64,000 nt of DNA from Planctomycetaceae bacterium (GCA_028284145.1 JANQSH010000064.1:1-64000), one strand, 5' to 3'. Numbered from the stretch's first letter, positions 36,319 to 46,846 are shown. Notes: a model not told the origin generated them from the sequence alone. Translations and numbers: made by a program.

Positions 36319-38820
36319 ATGAAAATCTGGCCCGGGCGCTCCTATCCATTGGGCGCCACCTGGGACGGTTCGGGCGTCAATTTTGCCATCTTTTCGGAGC
36401 ATGCGACCAGCGTAGAACTTTGTCTGTTTGATTCCCCCGACGCGAAAACCGAATTCGCGCGAATCAATCTTCCCGAACAGACCGACCTGGTCTGGCATGG
36501 CTACGTTCCCGATCTCAAGCCGGGGCAACTCTACGGCTATCGCGTCTACGGACCATATGATCCGACGCACGGATTTCGTTTTAACCCGAACAAAGTTCTG
36601 CTCGATCCGTACTCGAAAGCGATCGGTCGCGACATTCGCTGGTCCGATGCGATGTTCGGCTACACTATCGGCGATCCGAAAGAGGATTTGTCGATGGACG
36701 AACGGGACAATGTCGCTTTTGCGCCGCTGGCGGTGGTTGCCGATCCCCGATTTCGCTGGGGGAATGATATGCCTCCCAAAACGCCCTGGCATAAGACCGT
36801 CATCTACGAGATGCATGTGAAAGGTTTCACGCAGACGCATCCTGGTGTGCCGAAGAATCTGCGCGGAACATACGCGGGGTTAGCTTCGCGCGCGGCGATC
36901 AAGCATTTGAAACGGTTGGGTGTCACAGCGGTTGAGCTGATGCCCGTGCACACGCGCGTCAACGAACGGCATCTGGTCGAAAAGGGTCTGTCGAATTACT
37001 GGGGCTACGACACGATGTCGTTCTTCTCCCCCGACATGCGATTTGCCGCTGCCAAAACGCCCAACGGTGTGGTGCAGGAATTCAAGGAGATGGTCCGCAA
37101 GCTGCACGCGGCGGGCATCGAGGTGATTCTGGACGTTGTGTACAACCACACGGGCGAAGGCAACCACATGGGGCCAACGCTCTCGTTGCGTGGTATCGAC
37201 AACACATCGTACTACCGCACTGTTCCCGGTTCGTCCCGTTTTTATATGGACTTCACCGGTTGCGGCAACACGCTCAACATGACCTGCCCACGTGTCCTGC
37301 AACTCATTATGGATTCGCTCCGCTACTGGGTGCAGGAGATGCATGTCGATGGCTTCCGCTTTGATCTGGCATCGGCCCTGGCACGGGAACTGCACGAAGT
37401 CGACAAACTGGGTGCCTTCTTTGACATTATCCATCAGGACCCGGTCATCTCGCAGGTGAAACTGATCGCCGAGCCGTGGGATTTGGGCGAAGGTGGCTAT
37501 CAGGTCGGCAATTTCCCGGTGTTGTGGACGGAATGGAACGGGAAATATCGCGATGTGATGCGCCGCTTCTGGAAAGGGGATGGCGGCGTTCTCTCGGAAT
37601 TCGCCACGCGATTATGCGGCAGCAGCGACTTGTACGAACACAGCGGTCGCCGACCGTATGCCAGCATCAATTTCATCACGTCGCACGACGGCTTCACCAT
37701 GCACGATCTCGTGAGTTACAACGAGAAACACAACATGGCAAACGGCTGGAACAACACCGACGGAGAATCGAATAATCTGAGTTGGAACTGCGGCGTGGAA
37801 GGCCCGACGAATATCGAGCCAATCAAACAACTGCGGGAAAAACAAAAACGGAATTTCCTCGCGACGTTGCTGCTTTCGCAGGGTGTGCCGATGATTCGCA
37901 GCGGAGATGAAATCGGGAAAACGCAGAGCGGCAACAACAACGCATACAACCAGGACAACGAAATCAGCTGGCTGGACTGGAATCTTTCCGACGACCAGGA
38001 AGCGCTGCTGAAGTTCACGCAAAAGGTGCTGAAAATCTGGCGAAAGAACCCGGTTCTGCAACGCCGTCACTTCTTCCAGGGTCGGGCCATTTTCGATACC
38101 GGCGCGAGCGACATTCTCTGGCTGGCACCAACAGGTAAAGAGATGACTCCGGGTGATTGGAATTCGCACACGATGCGCTGCCTTGGTGTGAAGTTCAACG
38201 GCAAGATGATTGATGAAGTGGACGAACGTGGCCACGAGATTGTTGGCGAGACACTGTTGTTGCTGCTTAACGCTCATCACGAATCGGTTGCGTTTCATCT
38301 CCCGGAGCTGGAACGGCGGGAACATTGGCAGGAGCTGGTACACACTTCGCCTGCGAAAAAAGGAAAGCACCGTTACCGGTCGAAAGAAAAATACATGCTG
38401 GAGCCTCGTTCGATGGCGCTGTTCCAGTTGCAAAAGACCTGGCCACGTTTCCTGGAAAAATTTCTGCCCGAACCACCAACAGAAACCTCAGCAACGGTTT
38501 CATCTTCGATCGACGAGAAACCGGTTTCGGCGTCGGAGAAGCTGGTGGAAAAACCGGTGGCAGCCGTCCCACCCATCGCGCAACAGGAATCGCCGGAGAT
38601 GAGTGAGCCGGTGGTGGGACCGAACGTGATTCCGATGTCCGCACCGAAGACCTCAAAACCAGCCGAAAAGAATGGCAAAGTGCGGGAAGTCGACTCGGAG
38701 ACGAAAACACCCGCAACGCCACTTCAGCCGGACGAGGAAACGGTCGGGAAAACACCGACCCTGAAACCGTCCGATGTGACGTCTCCGAAGAAGTCCGTCC
38801 CACCGAATGAGACGACCTGA
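36319..38820 (+). CDS. glgX: Glycogen debranching enzyme GlgX with C-terminal extension
   Basis: An 833-aa protein. A CBM48 domain (1-150, PLGATWDGSGVNFAIFSEHA) precedes the GH13 barrel with nucleophile Asp349 (DGFRFD), acid Glu385 (IAEPWDLG) and Asp457 (SHDG). It cleaves alpha-1,6 branches of glycogen limit dextrins. The catalytic part ends near residue 710; the last 120 residues are a Pro/Glu/Lys/Thr-rich low-complexity tail absent from typical GlgX (about 650-700 aa). Confidence 0.95.
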   Translation: MKIWPGRSYPLGATWDGSGVNFAIFSEHATSVELCLFDSPDAKTEFARINLPEQTDLVWHGYVPDLKPGQLYGYRVYGPYDPTHGFRFNPNKVLLDPYSKAIGRDIRWSDAMFGYTIGDPKEDLSMDERDNVAFAPLAVVADPRFRWGNDMPPKTPWHKTVIYEMHVKGFTQTHPGVPKNLRGTYAGLASRAAIKHLKRLGVTAVELMPVHTRVNERHLVEKGLSNYWGYDTMSFFSPDMRFAAAKTPNGVVQEFKEMVRKLHAAGIEVILDVVYNHTGEGNHMGPTLSLRGIDNTSYYRTVPGSSRFYMDFTGCGNTLNMTCPRVLQLIMDSLRYWVQEMHVDGFRFDLASALARELHEVDKLGAFFDIIHQDPVISQVKLIAEPWDLGEGGYQVGNFPVLWTEWNGKYRDVMRRFWKGDGGVLSEFATRLCGSSDLYEHSGRRPYASINFITSHDGFTMHDLVSYNEKHNMANGWNNTDGESNNLSWNCGVEGPTNIEPIKQLREKQKRNFLATLLLSQGVPMIRSGDEIGKTQSGNNNAYNQDNEISWLDWNLSDDQEALLKFTQKVLKIWRKNPVLQRRHFFQGRAIFDTGASDILWLAPTGKEMTPGDWNSHTMRCLGVKFNGKMIDEVDERGHEIVGETLLLLLNAHHESVAFHLPELERREHWQELVHTSPAKKGKHRYRSKEKYMLEPRSMALFQLQKTWPRFLEKFLPEPPTETSATVSSSIDEKPVSASEKLVEKPVAAVPPIAQQESPEMSEPVVGPNVIPMSAPKTSKPAEKNGKVREVDSETKTPATPLQPDEETVGKTPTLKPSDVTSPKKSVPPNETT

Positions 38821-39035
38821 GGTACAAATACATGCGATTGTGACTTCGGTCTAAATATTCAGTATCGATGTGTTGCTTGCAGGCCATGGTTTCCAAGTCG
38901 TTTCGGGGCAGGTTTGGAGCGGGAACACCTGCGATTAGATTCGCAACGCCCCATCTTAGTGTTGTTTCTTGAATTTGAGGTAACTAGACTGAAATAAACC
39001 TCTGCTCCAACTATTGGATTCACCAGGGACTCACG

Positions 39036-39581
39036 ATGTATGACGTACGCGCCATCGGCAACTGGTTTCTCAACCGCGCTGATCAGGAAGGCAAAATCCT
39101 GACCGCGATGAAATTGCAGAAACTTGCCTATGTAGCCCATGGCTGGCACTTGGCATTTACGGATAAACCTCTGGTTCATGATGCTGTTGAAGCATGGAAA
39201 TGGGGACCGGTTTTTCGACCCCTCTACCATGAATTTCGAGAGTTTGGAAGTGAACCGATTGGCCGCAGAGCAACTGTTTTTGATGGCGCTACTCTTGAAG
39301 AACGTATCATACAAGTTGATGACTATGCCCATCTGGACGAAGAGCCGATGAGTCAGACGGAATTGAATGAGTTCCTTGAGAGCGTGTGGAACGTCTATGG
39401 AACATATAGTGCAGTTGAATTGTCGGATATCACACACCAGCCTGGAACTCCTTGGTATGACATGCTGGAGAAGATGGGACATCGGATTCGCCCTTACACC
39501 GTCATCCCTAATGATTTGATTCTTCAGCATTATAAGACACTCTTGAATGAACGATCACGCGAAGCAAGTACCTCCTGTTGA
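39036..39581 (+). CDS. Panacea-domain protein (candidate antitoxin)
   Basis: A 181-aa protein of the Panacea (DUF4065, SocA-like) family: it opens with AIGNWFLNRADQEGKILTAM-like sequence and has the core LQKLAYVAHGWHLAF and the WKWGPVFRPLYHEFREFG block. Panacea proteins are promiscuous antitoxins that neutralise unrelated partner toxins encoded next to them. The downstream gene overlaps it by 35 nt in another frame, typical of such two-gene units. Confidence 0.9.
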   Translation: MYDVRAIGNWFLNRADQEGKILTAMKLQKLAYVAHGWHLAFTDKPLVHDAVEAWKWGPVFRPLYHEFREFGSEPIGRRATVFDGATLEERIIQVDDYAHLDEEPMSQTELNEFLESVWNVYGTYSAVELSDITHQPGTPWYDMLEKMGHRIRPYTVIPNDLILQHYKTLLNERSREASTSC

Positions 39582-40092
39582 ACGCCCACAGGATCATACC
39601 GACGACACGCTGGAGAAGTTAGAGGCAAATACACTCGACAAGCAGGCCTCTTCGGCATCATTTCGTGCAGTGCTGGAACACGACCGTCATCTGCGATCGT
39701 TGTATGAACGAATCGAAGTACTTCAAAAAAAGCTCGATGATCGGGAGGACGAACTTAGAGCCGCCGTTCCGAGAGTGGCGGAACTGGAACAGGCTGAACG
39801 TACCACTCGCGTTGGCGCAGGCGTTGAAGCAGTCGGTGCTGGAGGCGGTGCAATACTCCTTAGCATTGCTGCCTTTGCTTCGGCAGAATGGTTGAAATAT
39901 CTTTTACTTGGTCTCGGCGCGTCGGCAGCAGCACTCAGTGTCATCTCCAAATTGTTATACGCGACGTTTGGCTGGCCTCCCAACAAAAAGTCTCTGGACA
40001 AGATGCCAAAGTGGGCAAAATTGACCGTGGTGATGTGTGTCGTTTTCAGCATCATTGCCACTATCGCCGCAACGATTGCCTGTTTCCGTTAG
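39547..40092 (+). CDS. Coiled-coil membrane protein, candidate Panacea-linked toxin
   Basis: A 181-aa protein: a charged coiled coil (about 45-85), a Gly/Ala-rich hydrophobic region with two helices (about 90-135) and a third C-terminal helix (about 157-179). It starts inside the Panacea gene. Membrane-acting toxins are one class of Panacea partner, so a membrane toxin is a reasonable inference. No toxin family is recognised. Confidence 0.7.
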   Translation: MNDHAKQVPPVERPQDHTDDTLEKLEANTLDKQASSASFRAVLEHDRHLRSLYERIEVLQKKLDDREDELRAAVPRVAELEQAERTTRVGAGVEAVGAGGGAILLSIAAFASAEWLKYLLLGLGASAAALSVISKLLYATFGWPPNKKSLDKMPKWAKLTVVMCVVFSIIATIAATIACFR

Positions 40093-40361
40093 CTAACGGC
40101 ATGCCACACGGACTTCTGGCAAGGATCTTCCTGCATTCAGTTTATGGCAAGAGTTCCACTTTATGTGGCGGGCGGAACCCGGGTTTACCTGTTTTGCCCC
40201 TTCTGCTAATATCCCGCTCGCGCGAGCCGAAGATTTTCGGTTCGTTTTCAGGAACTCCGTCTGCCAGAACCAGAATCTGAATGGCTGATGGGATTTCTCA
40301 CACTTGAATCTCACAGTCGTTTTTCGGCTCTCAAGCGTGCCATTCAAGGACCTTTCGCCCC

Positions 40362-41483
40362 ATGTCATTTGAACGTTCGACTCGAAACCGAATCTGGTTC
40401 ATCATCGCAACACTGATGGTTGCCCTGCTGGTTGCACCGTCCGATTCCTTTGCGCGGATTGAAGCCGTGAAGGGCAAGCGATATCGCATTACCAAGCAGC
40501 ATGGCCCGTGGATGATCATGGTCTCCAGTTTTCGCGACGTTCCCCGCGAAGTGGTTGAAGTGGAAGATGGTCAGGCACGATGGCGGAAGAACGATCAATA
40601 TAAAAACGGCAAGACGGCACAGGAAGCGGCTGACGAACTCGTTTACGAGTTGAGGTTGAAAGGGATCCCCGCATACACGTTTGAACAGAAACACGAATAC
40701 GAACGCGTGAGAACTTTCGATCGACAGGGACGCGTTCGCTCGCGCGCGTTTGAATCCCAGCAGCGCCGCATTGCTGTGCTGGCCGGAAACTATCCCGATT
40801 CCAAAAGCAGCATTGCGGAGAAGACGCTCAAGTACACCAAGAACTATCACCCGAAAATGTTTGGCACGGTGGAAGCGGAAACCAGCTTTCTCAAACGCCT
40901 GGCCAACGGTGGCATCTACCGCAAGACACCCGGTCGTCCTGGCCCACTCAGTGGCGCGTTCCTCACGATCAACCCGCTGCTTTCACCCGAAGAAGCCAAG
41001 AGACTCAAACGGGACCCTCTCATCCTCAAACTCAATTCGGGCAGCGAACATTCCCTTTTGAAAAACCGGGGCAAGTACACACTCCTGGTGAAGACCTTTT
41101 ACGGCAAGTCAATGACTGCTCTACCCAACGGCACAAATGCAGAGAAGATCGACAAATTCACCGTCGGCAAGAATCTGGATGAAGCCGCTCTGAATGCCTG
41201 GCAGATGGTCAAAACGCTTCGCCAGCGGGACATTGAAGCATACGTCTATCACGATCGGTATCAGTCAATCGTCACTGTCGGCACATTCGATTCGCCAAAA
41301 GACCCTCGTATCGCGCAGTTGCAGAAACTGTTTGGTGCCAAAACCAAAGTCGACGCGAATACCGGACAGCACAACCTGACAGCCGAAGTGCTGGCGTTGC
41401 CGGGCAAGCGGACCAACGATCCTCCGCTCAAAACATGGGTTTTCGATCCCTACCCCAAGCCGATGCACGTTCCGAAACTGTAG
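40362..41483 (+). CDS. Conserved exported protein of unknown function
   Basis: A 373-aa protein with an N-terminal hydrophobic signal (about 11-30, ending SFARIEA). The basic, alpha/beta-looking mature part has two SPOR-like segments (WMIMVSSFRD about 50-59; TLLVKTFYG about 237-245) each followed by a helix that holds a YTFEQ/YVYHDR-type strand. This repeated pattern suggests tandem SPOR-like folds, but no family is confirmed. Confidence 0.75.
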   Translation: MSFERSTRNRIWFIIATLMVALLVAPSDSFARIEAVKGKRYRITKQHGPWMIMVSSFRDVPREVVEVEDGQARWRKNDQYKNGKTAQEAADELVYELRLKGIPAYTFEQKHEYERVRTFDRQGRVRSRAFESQQRRIAVLAGNYPDSKSSIAEKTLKYTKNYHPKMFGTVEAETSFLKRLANGGIYRKTPGRPGPLSGAFLTINPLLSPEEAKRLKRDPLILKLNSGSEHSLLKNRGKYTLLVKTFYGKSMTALPNGTNAEKIDKFTVGKNLDEAALNAWQMVKTLRQRDIEAYVYHDRYQSIVTVGTFDSPKDPRIAQLQKLFGAKTKVDANTGQHNLTAEVLALPGKRTNDPPLKTWVFDPYPKPMHVPKL

Positions 41484-41589
41484 CGAACCGGGATGAATGT
41501 GATACCGCTTCTGCCTGCTTGTCACGACAGTCCGTTCTCTTTATCCTGAGTTCGCAAGTGAATTCAGGGACCGGAGAGAACTCAAAAAC

Positions 41590-42216
41590 ATGACTGTCAT
41601 GCCACTGCGGAAGATTGTCGTCGCCAGCCGAAATCAGAAGAAAGTCGGAGAAATCCGTGACCTGCTCGCGCCGCACGAATTTGAAATTGTATGCGTCGCC
41701 GACCTGCCTGATGTTCCTGACGTGATCGAAGACGGTGACAGCTTCGCCTCCAATGCCGCCAAAAAAGCGACGCAGACGGCATCCTTTCTGAATGAATGGA
41801 CACTGGGCGAAGATAGTGGGCTGGAAGTCGATACACTCGGCGGTGCACCGGGGATTTATTCCGCACGGTACAGCGGTGAAAACGCGACCGACGACAAGAA
41901 CAACACCAGGCTGATGACAGAACTGACAGACATACCAACGGAAAAACGAACGGCTCGCTATGTCTGTCATATTGCGATTTCCGATCCGCAAGGCAATATC
42001 CAAATCAATGTCGAGGCATATTGTCGCGGGTGGATCACAACCGAGCCGCACGGCACCAATGGTTTTGGCTACGATCCCTATTTCTTCATTCCGGAATACC
42101 ACAAAACGTTCGGACAACTTGACCCGGCGGTCAAGCGGGTGTTGAGCCACCGTGCACGGGCGTTCGGTCAGCTGATTCCACAACTGGTTGCTCTCAAGTC
42201 GAGTACGGTCGCGTGA
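41590..42216 (+). CDS. rdgB: Non-canonical purine NTP pyrophosphatase RdgB/HAM1
   Basis: A 208-aa enzyme; ATG 41590 or the ATG three codons on could be the start. It has VVASRNQKKVGEI at the N-terminus, the DSGLEVDTLGGAPGIYSARY core and the TNGFGYDPYFFIPE block, all typical of the ITPase family. It hydrolyses dITP, ITP and XTP. The stop overlaps the GTG start of the glycosyltransferase by 4 nt. Confidence 0.96.
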   Translation: MTVMPLRKIVVASRNQKKVGEIRDLLAPHEFEIVCVADLPDVPDVIEDGDSFASNAAKKATQTASFLNEWTLGEDSGLEVDTLGGAPGIYSARYSGENATDDKNNTRLMTELTDIPTEKRTARYVCHIAISDPQGNIQINVEAYCRGWITTEPHGTNGFGYDPYFFIPEYHKTFGQLDPAVKRVLSHRARAFGQLIPQLVALKSSTVA

Positions 42217-43367
42217 AGCGGATCGCTGTCCTTTTTGAATTCACGACCCTGAATGGTGGTGAACAATCGATGCTCGCCTGTTTCGATGAACTTGCCGGGC
42301 GAAGTGGCATTCAATTCGTGGCAATCGCACCAGAGCAGGGTAATCTGGCAGCAGTTTTGAAGCAGCGGAAGATTGAGCATGTGCAGCTGCGTTTACGCGA
42401 TGAACACGATCAACGTCTGCCGCGCGAGCAAATAGTCCAAAATTTGCGTGATGTGATCGCGGCGGTGAATCCTGATCTTGTCCACGCAAACAGTCTTTCA
42501 ACGGGTCGGTTACTCGGAGCGGCGGCTGAAAAATTGTCAGTACCAACAACGGCCCATCTGCGGGATATCATCAAACTGAGCAAAGCCGCGATTGCTGACT
42601 TAAACCGTAACGTCAGGCTGGTTGCCGTCTCCGACGCGACACGTGATTTTCATATTCAGCAGGGACTTGATGCAGAAAAGTGTGTCCGGATTTACAACGG
42701 GGCCGATACGAAGATGTTCCAGCCTCGCCCACGCACCGGGTTTTTGCACAATGAACTCGGTTTGTCGGAAGATGCGATTCTGGTTGGGAACATCGGCCAG
42801 ATCGGACTGCGCAAGGGGCAGGACACGCTGACCCGGGTCGCGACAACACACCTCGCCGATTCCGAACTCATACACTACCTGCTGATTGGCGAGCGGCATT
42901 CCAACAAGCAGGAAAGCATTGAATTTGAGCGAAACATTCAGCGCATGTTTGATGATGCGGAGATGAACGACCGCTTGCATTGGCTCGGCTTCCGACACGA
43001 TATTCCGCAGATCATGAATGAATTGCATCTGCTTGTGCATTGTGCAAAGCAGGAACCGTTTGGCCGGGTTTTATTGGAAGCAGCCGCAAGTGAGCTACCG
43101 ATTGTCGCAACCGATGTTGGTGGGACTCGGGAAATGTTGCGCAGCGGAAAGGAAGCCATTTTGATTCCGGCGAATAGTGACACAGCGCTTCTCAAAGCAA
43201 CCTGCGATATTTTGAACAGTGCTGATTTGCGTCAATCGCTGGCTCAGAATGCCCGGAAACGCATGGTCGAAAGTTTCATGATTCAGGAGGCGGCGAATCA
43301 TCTCTGTGCCCTTTGGAAATCGCTTTTGAACCGACAGACTCCATTTTCGGAACTCGGCACAGGATAG
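42213..43367 (+). CDS. Glycosyltransferase family 4
   Basis: A 384-aa protein with a GTG start overlapping rdgB. It shows the GT-B/GT4 pattern: an N-terminal Rossmann half and the C-terminal EPFGRVLLEAAASELPIVATDVGG block with its EX7E pair. It probably adds a sugar to a surface polysaccharide or lipid, with acceptor unknown. Coupling to rdgB looks incidental. Confidence 0.92.
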   Translation: MKRIAVLFEFTTLNGGEQSMLACFDELAGRSGIQFVAIAPEQGNLAAVLKQRKIEHVQLRLRDEHDQRLPREQIVQNLRDVIAAVNPDLVHANSLSTGRLLGAAAEKLSVPTTAHLRDIIKLSKAAIADLNRNVRLVAVSDATRDFHIQQGLDAEKCVRIYNGADTKMFQPRPRTGFLHNELGLSEDAILVGNIGQIGLRKGQDTLTRVATTHLADSELIHYLLIGERHSNKQESIEFERNIQRMFDDAEMNDRLHWLGFRHDIPQIMNELHLLVHCAKQEPFGRVLLEAAASELPIVATDVGGTREMLRSGKEAILIPANSDTALLKATCDILNSADLRQSLAQNARKRMVESFMIQEAANHLCALWKSLLNRQTPFSELGTG

Positions 43368-43574
43368 ATGGATCAGACGTGGACGTCTGGCCTCTTCACC
43401 AAACTCAGGAAAACAAACTATTGAGCCACACTGTGTGAGATGGATAAACACTGGTTTTGTCTTGATCGCAACGATACAATCATGGAGACCTTGGATGGAG
43501 TTTTAAGCGAAAGTTGTGATAATTGTTTGTTCATTGCTAAACAAGAACATTAAACCAAAACTGGAGATGAATCG

Positions 43575-44000
43575 ATGCTGTGTCGAGTTCTCGTGACCAC
43601 CACGTTCAGCATGCTTATTTGCGTGTCACTTCTTGCCGAGGAACCCGAAACGTCGATTCCTCCCGTTACTGCCATCGACGGCATTAAGCCAAACCACAAC
43701 ATGTCCAGGATTGAACAACGGGATAAACCATTGGAACTCCGCAGCATTGATGCTGCTGCCGAGTACTTCAACGGAGAGACGTTGAAAAAACTAAAAAAGA
43801 AGGTCAACTTTGAAAACCAGTTTGTGTTGATCTGTTGTTGGCACGGATCAGGAGAAGATAAACTGACCTGCAAAGTGGCCCGGTCGAATCCCAGGCAGGT
43901 ACAGTTCACCATTCAATCAGGCAATACGTTCGACCTGATATCTCATCTGGAAATCTTCGCTGTGCGGAATAACGTCAAGTGGAGTCTCGTCCGAGAGTGA
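43575..44000 (+). CDS. Small exported protein of unknown function
   Basis: A 141-aa protein with a signal peptide (about 1-21) and a mature part containing LICCWHGSGEDKLTC. It lies 164 nt before the first transglutaminase-like gene on the same strand and may belong to that cluster. No family is recognised. Confidence 0.65.
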   Translation: MLCRVLVTTTFSMLICVSLLAEEPETSIPPVTAIDGIKPNHNMSRIEQRDKPLELRSIDAAAEYFNGETLKKLKKKVNFENQFVLICCWHGSGEDKLTCKVARSNPRQVQFTIQSGNTFDLISHLEIFAVRNNVKWSLVRE

Positions 44001-44164
44001 TTGACAAGCGGAATGGTTCGTTTGAGTCCTAGACAAATATCGGTGCAGGTTCGTCTTTGAGACTATGAGGAAATGTTCAACTTCGTTGTTCGAGTACAAT
44101 GGCTTTCTACACATTTTCTCCCCTGCTGTTTTCAAATTCATCCTTGCTGTGGGAATCCAGACTG

Positions 44165-46846
44165 ATGCATTGGTCAACTGCTGCTTTGTTATGGATAGTT
44201 TTGATTGCTCCGGCTATGGCAGATGCCCGTGACGAGTTTTCGGTATTGGGCAAGGTTTCCGGAATCGAAGTGATCAGTTGGAAGAATCCTCCACCAGCAA
44301 ATCCCGACGCAATCCTCCAGTTGCTCCTTGACCAGGGGGCCGTTGAGTTCAAAAAGCAATTAGCCGCTACGCTGGCCTCTCATCAACCCGGCAGTGTTCA
44401 TGACCTGGAAAGGCTGATTAAAGAGCCTGATTTTCTATTGCAACTCACGCGATACGAGTTAGTCCGCACAATAGGCACGCAGGCGTTCGATGAGGTGCTT
44501 GGGCGACGCGAAGGCAGAGATTTCCTGATCCGCTTTTTAATGGATCAGCAATGGCTCGATGATTTCCTTGTGGCTGGTCCCTTCGGAGCCCCCCCTGGGC
44601 AACATCCGGCGCCGCTTCACGCACTGTGCACACTCTACCGTTATGACAAGGAATGCACGATCCCCCTCTATCGCAAGCTGGCCTGCGCGTACGCTCGCAA
44701 TAAGACAGGCGACTGGCAGGATGGCCAGTTTCACTATCAACTTGTCGATCGTTTCCAGGCTCAGAAACGTGTTCACAAAGCGGGGCGGATGCATGGCAGC
44801 TTTGACAGGATGGAAAGTTGGGAGATGCGGTATGTGACCGTCACCCCACGAATGGGTGACGGGCGGGCGCTGCAATACATGGCGGACCAACTTCACTATC
44901 CACGCAACAATTACTACGGTGCCTGCTGGTCGGTCGCCTATCGACTCAATAATCCCTTCGGCGACAGTATTCATCGAGCCCATTATTACCGCCCCTGGAT
45001 GAACGAGTATTTTGGCGAGCCGCTCAAGCAGAAGGTTGGCGGCGTTTGTGGAACATTGTCCAACTATGGCGTCGGATTGGCCCGGGCGCATGGCGTGCCC
45101 GCGTTTCCTGTCGGTCAGCCAGGTCATTGTGCTTATATGATTCGTGATGCCAACGAATTTTGGGGCACTGCCTATTCGGTCACCGGGAATACCGGAGCCT
45201 GGTCGTTCTTTGGTGGTGGAGACGAGTCAATCGTGCGTTTGATGCAGGTGGTCTATGACAATCAGCACCGCCAGCAATTACTCGACTCTTACCGATACAA
45301 CTGGCTGGCAAACTTTTTTCAGGATCAGCAGACAGTAACACTTAAAAATTTGTATCTGCGATTATACAGCGATGCTGACACACAAAAACTGCCTGATTTC
45401 GAAGAAATGGAGCCCATATCCACGCTGGCTCCTGACAGCCTGGAAATCGTGCCTCATATTCAGAAGATGCAGGGCTGGGCTGGTGCAGTTCTCGAAGCGA
45501 CGTTTGAGCTGTCGACCGAACAGTCAGTGCACTTTGCCCTCGCATCGGACGATGGCAGTCGGTTGCTGATCGACGGAGAAGTGCTGATCGATAACGATGG
45601 CCTGCACAGTGCGGTAAAAAAGGAAGCGACTGTCGAGTTGACCGCAGGAAAACATCGACTGCGCCTTGAGTATTTTGAACATCGGGTGGCAAAGCCGGTT
45701 TGTGATCTTGTGATCACCAATGAACCGGGAGCAATGGAAAAAATGGCCCGGGGACAATCCATTGGAACGTTGCCGTTGCACCTGAATCACTGGAAGTGGT
45801 ATGCCCAGCGAATGGCGCATGTCTCGCAGCCCGGATGGAAACCGTTTTCCCAACGGTTTGTCAAAACGTTTGGTCTCTGGCAGCGTCCTTGCTGGGAGTT
45901 TCTGACGAGGGAAGTGTTGCCCCGCGTCAAAGAGATGCCTCCGGAAGATCGGCTACCGCTGATCGCCTCCTGGCATCAACTCATGCCGAACACTGGCAAA
46001 ATCCATCACATCGGCGGTCGGCTGACTGGACACATCGATGCCCAGGCCAGGGCGCTGGAAACTCTCGAACAGCGAGTGGAACTGTTTCGCGCTTTGCTCG
46101 AACACTACTCAAACACCAATGATCTGAGCACGATAATTAGCTGGGGCAGCCAAAACTATGGCAAGAAGCCTGAAACGACGGCTCTGTTCCTGAAAGAGCT
46201 GGAATACTTTGCCAGTAACGGCTCCGGCGAGATCAAGGGGATTGCACATATTCTCGGCAAGATTGTGGTCGACGCTGAGCAGCGTGGTGATGTGGAGACG
46301 GTTGCCTCGACCTGTGAGTTGGCTGAGCGCCTCTGTCGCGACCAGTTCAACCGGATATATCACGTGAACGAGGCTCAACTAAAACAGGCCCCGCAGAACA
46401 AAACTCAATTCACAGGCGAATTGCTTTCCAGCCGTGGCCTGCTCGTGTTGGAACGTCCGGCGGACCATTACACTCCTTTGGGACATTACGCGGCTTTGCA
46501 GCCCGATCGGGTTGGCTTTGTGATTACCAACAAACAGGCAGGGGCGAAAATTACCTTGAAGTTGCCCGGGAAGTGTCGACTCAGTGGTTTGAGCATCATG
46601 CCCCGTTTCGAGCAGAACAACCGCTGGGCCAAAGAGCAGGCTCTGCCATTGACGGTGTCAGGCTCGGTCGACGGAAAGGAGTGGAAACCATTGTTCGAGA
46701 CCGACGAAGTTCAATCACTGTACGAGGTTGATCTGAATGAGCAGGCGCCCGAAGTGGTTTACCTCCGTTTCCAGCGGACTGATCCCGATTTTGTGAACCA
46801 TTTGGCCCTCCGTTCAATCCGCGTATACGGTGAGTCGCTGTATTAG
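44165..46846 (+). CDS. Secreted transglutaminase-like protein with PA14-like and discoidin-like domains
   Basis: An 893-aa protein from ATG 44165, which gives a clean signal peptide (ATG 44099 is an alternative). A transglutaminase-like core holds a Cys in GGVCGTLSNYG (Cys295) and a His in VGQPGHCAYM (His321). A PA14-like region (about 440-545, ASDDGSRLLIDGEVLIDNDG) and a C-terminal discoidin-like jelly roll (about 800-893) follow. The paralogue at 49845 keeps the same Cys-to-His spacing of 26. Its TAG stop overlaps the end of repeat copy 4. Activity is inferred. Confidence 0.85.
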   Translation: MHWSTAALLWIVLIAPAMADARDEFSVLGKVSGIEVISWKNPPPANPDAILQLLLDQGAVEFKKQLAATLASHQPGSVHDLERLIKEPDFLLQLTRYELVRTIGTQAFDEVLGRREGRDFLIRFLMDQQWLDDFLVAGPFGAPPGQHPAPLHALCTLYRYDKECTIPLYRKLACAYARNKTGDWQDGQFHYQLVDRFQAQKRVHKAGRMHGSFDRMESWEMRYVTVTPRMGDGRALQYMADQLHYPRNNYYGACWSVAYRLNNPFGDSIHRAHYYRPWMNEYFGEPLKQKVGGVCGTLSNYGVGLARAHGVPAFPVGQPGHCAYMIRDANEFWGTAYSVTGNTGAWSFFGGGDESIVRLMQVVYDNQHRQQLLDSYRYNWLANFFQDQQTVTLKNLYLRLYSDADTQKLPDFEEMEPISTLAPDSLEIVPHIQKMQGWAGAVLEATFELSTEQSVHFALASDDGSRLLIDGEVLIDNDGLHSAVKKEATVELTAGKHRLRLEYFEHRVAKPVCDLVITNEPGAMEKMARGQSIGTLPLHLNHWKWYAQRMAHVSQPGWKPFSQRFVKTFGLWQRPCWEFLTREVLPRVKEMPPEDRLPLIASWHQLMPNTGKIHHIGGRLTGHIDAQARALETLEQRVELFRALLEHYSNTNDLSTIISWGSQNYGKKPETTALFLKELEYFASNGSGEIKGIAHILGKIVVDAEQRGDVETVASTCELAERLCRDQFNRIYHVNEAQLKQAPQNKTQFTGELLSSRGLLVLERPADHYTPLGHYAALQPDRVGFVITNKQAGAKITLKLPGKCRLSGLSIMPRFEQNNRWAKEQALPLTVSGSVDGKEWKPLFETDEVQSLYEVDLNEQAPEVVYLRFQRTDPDFVNHLALRSIRVYGESLY

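Noticed and set aside
38859-39530. 223-aa minus-strand ORF
   Set aside because: It is antisense to the Panacea gene and has no family features.
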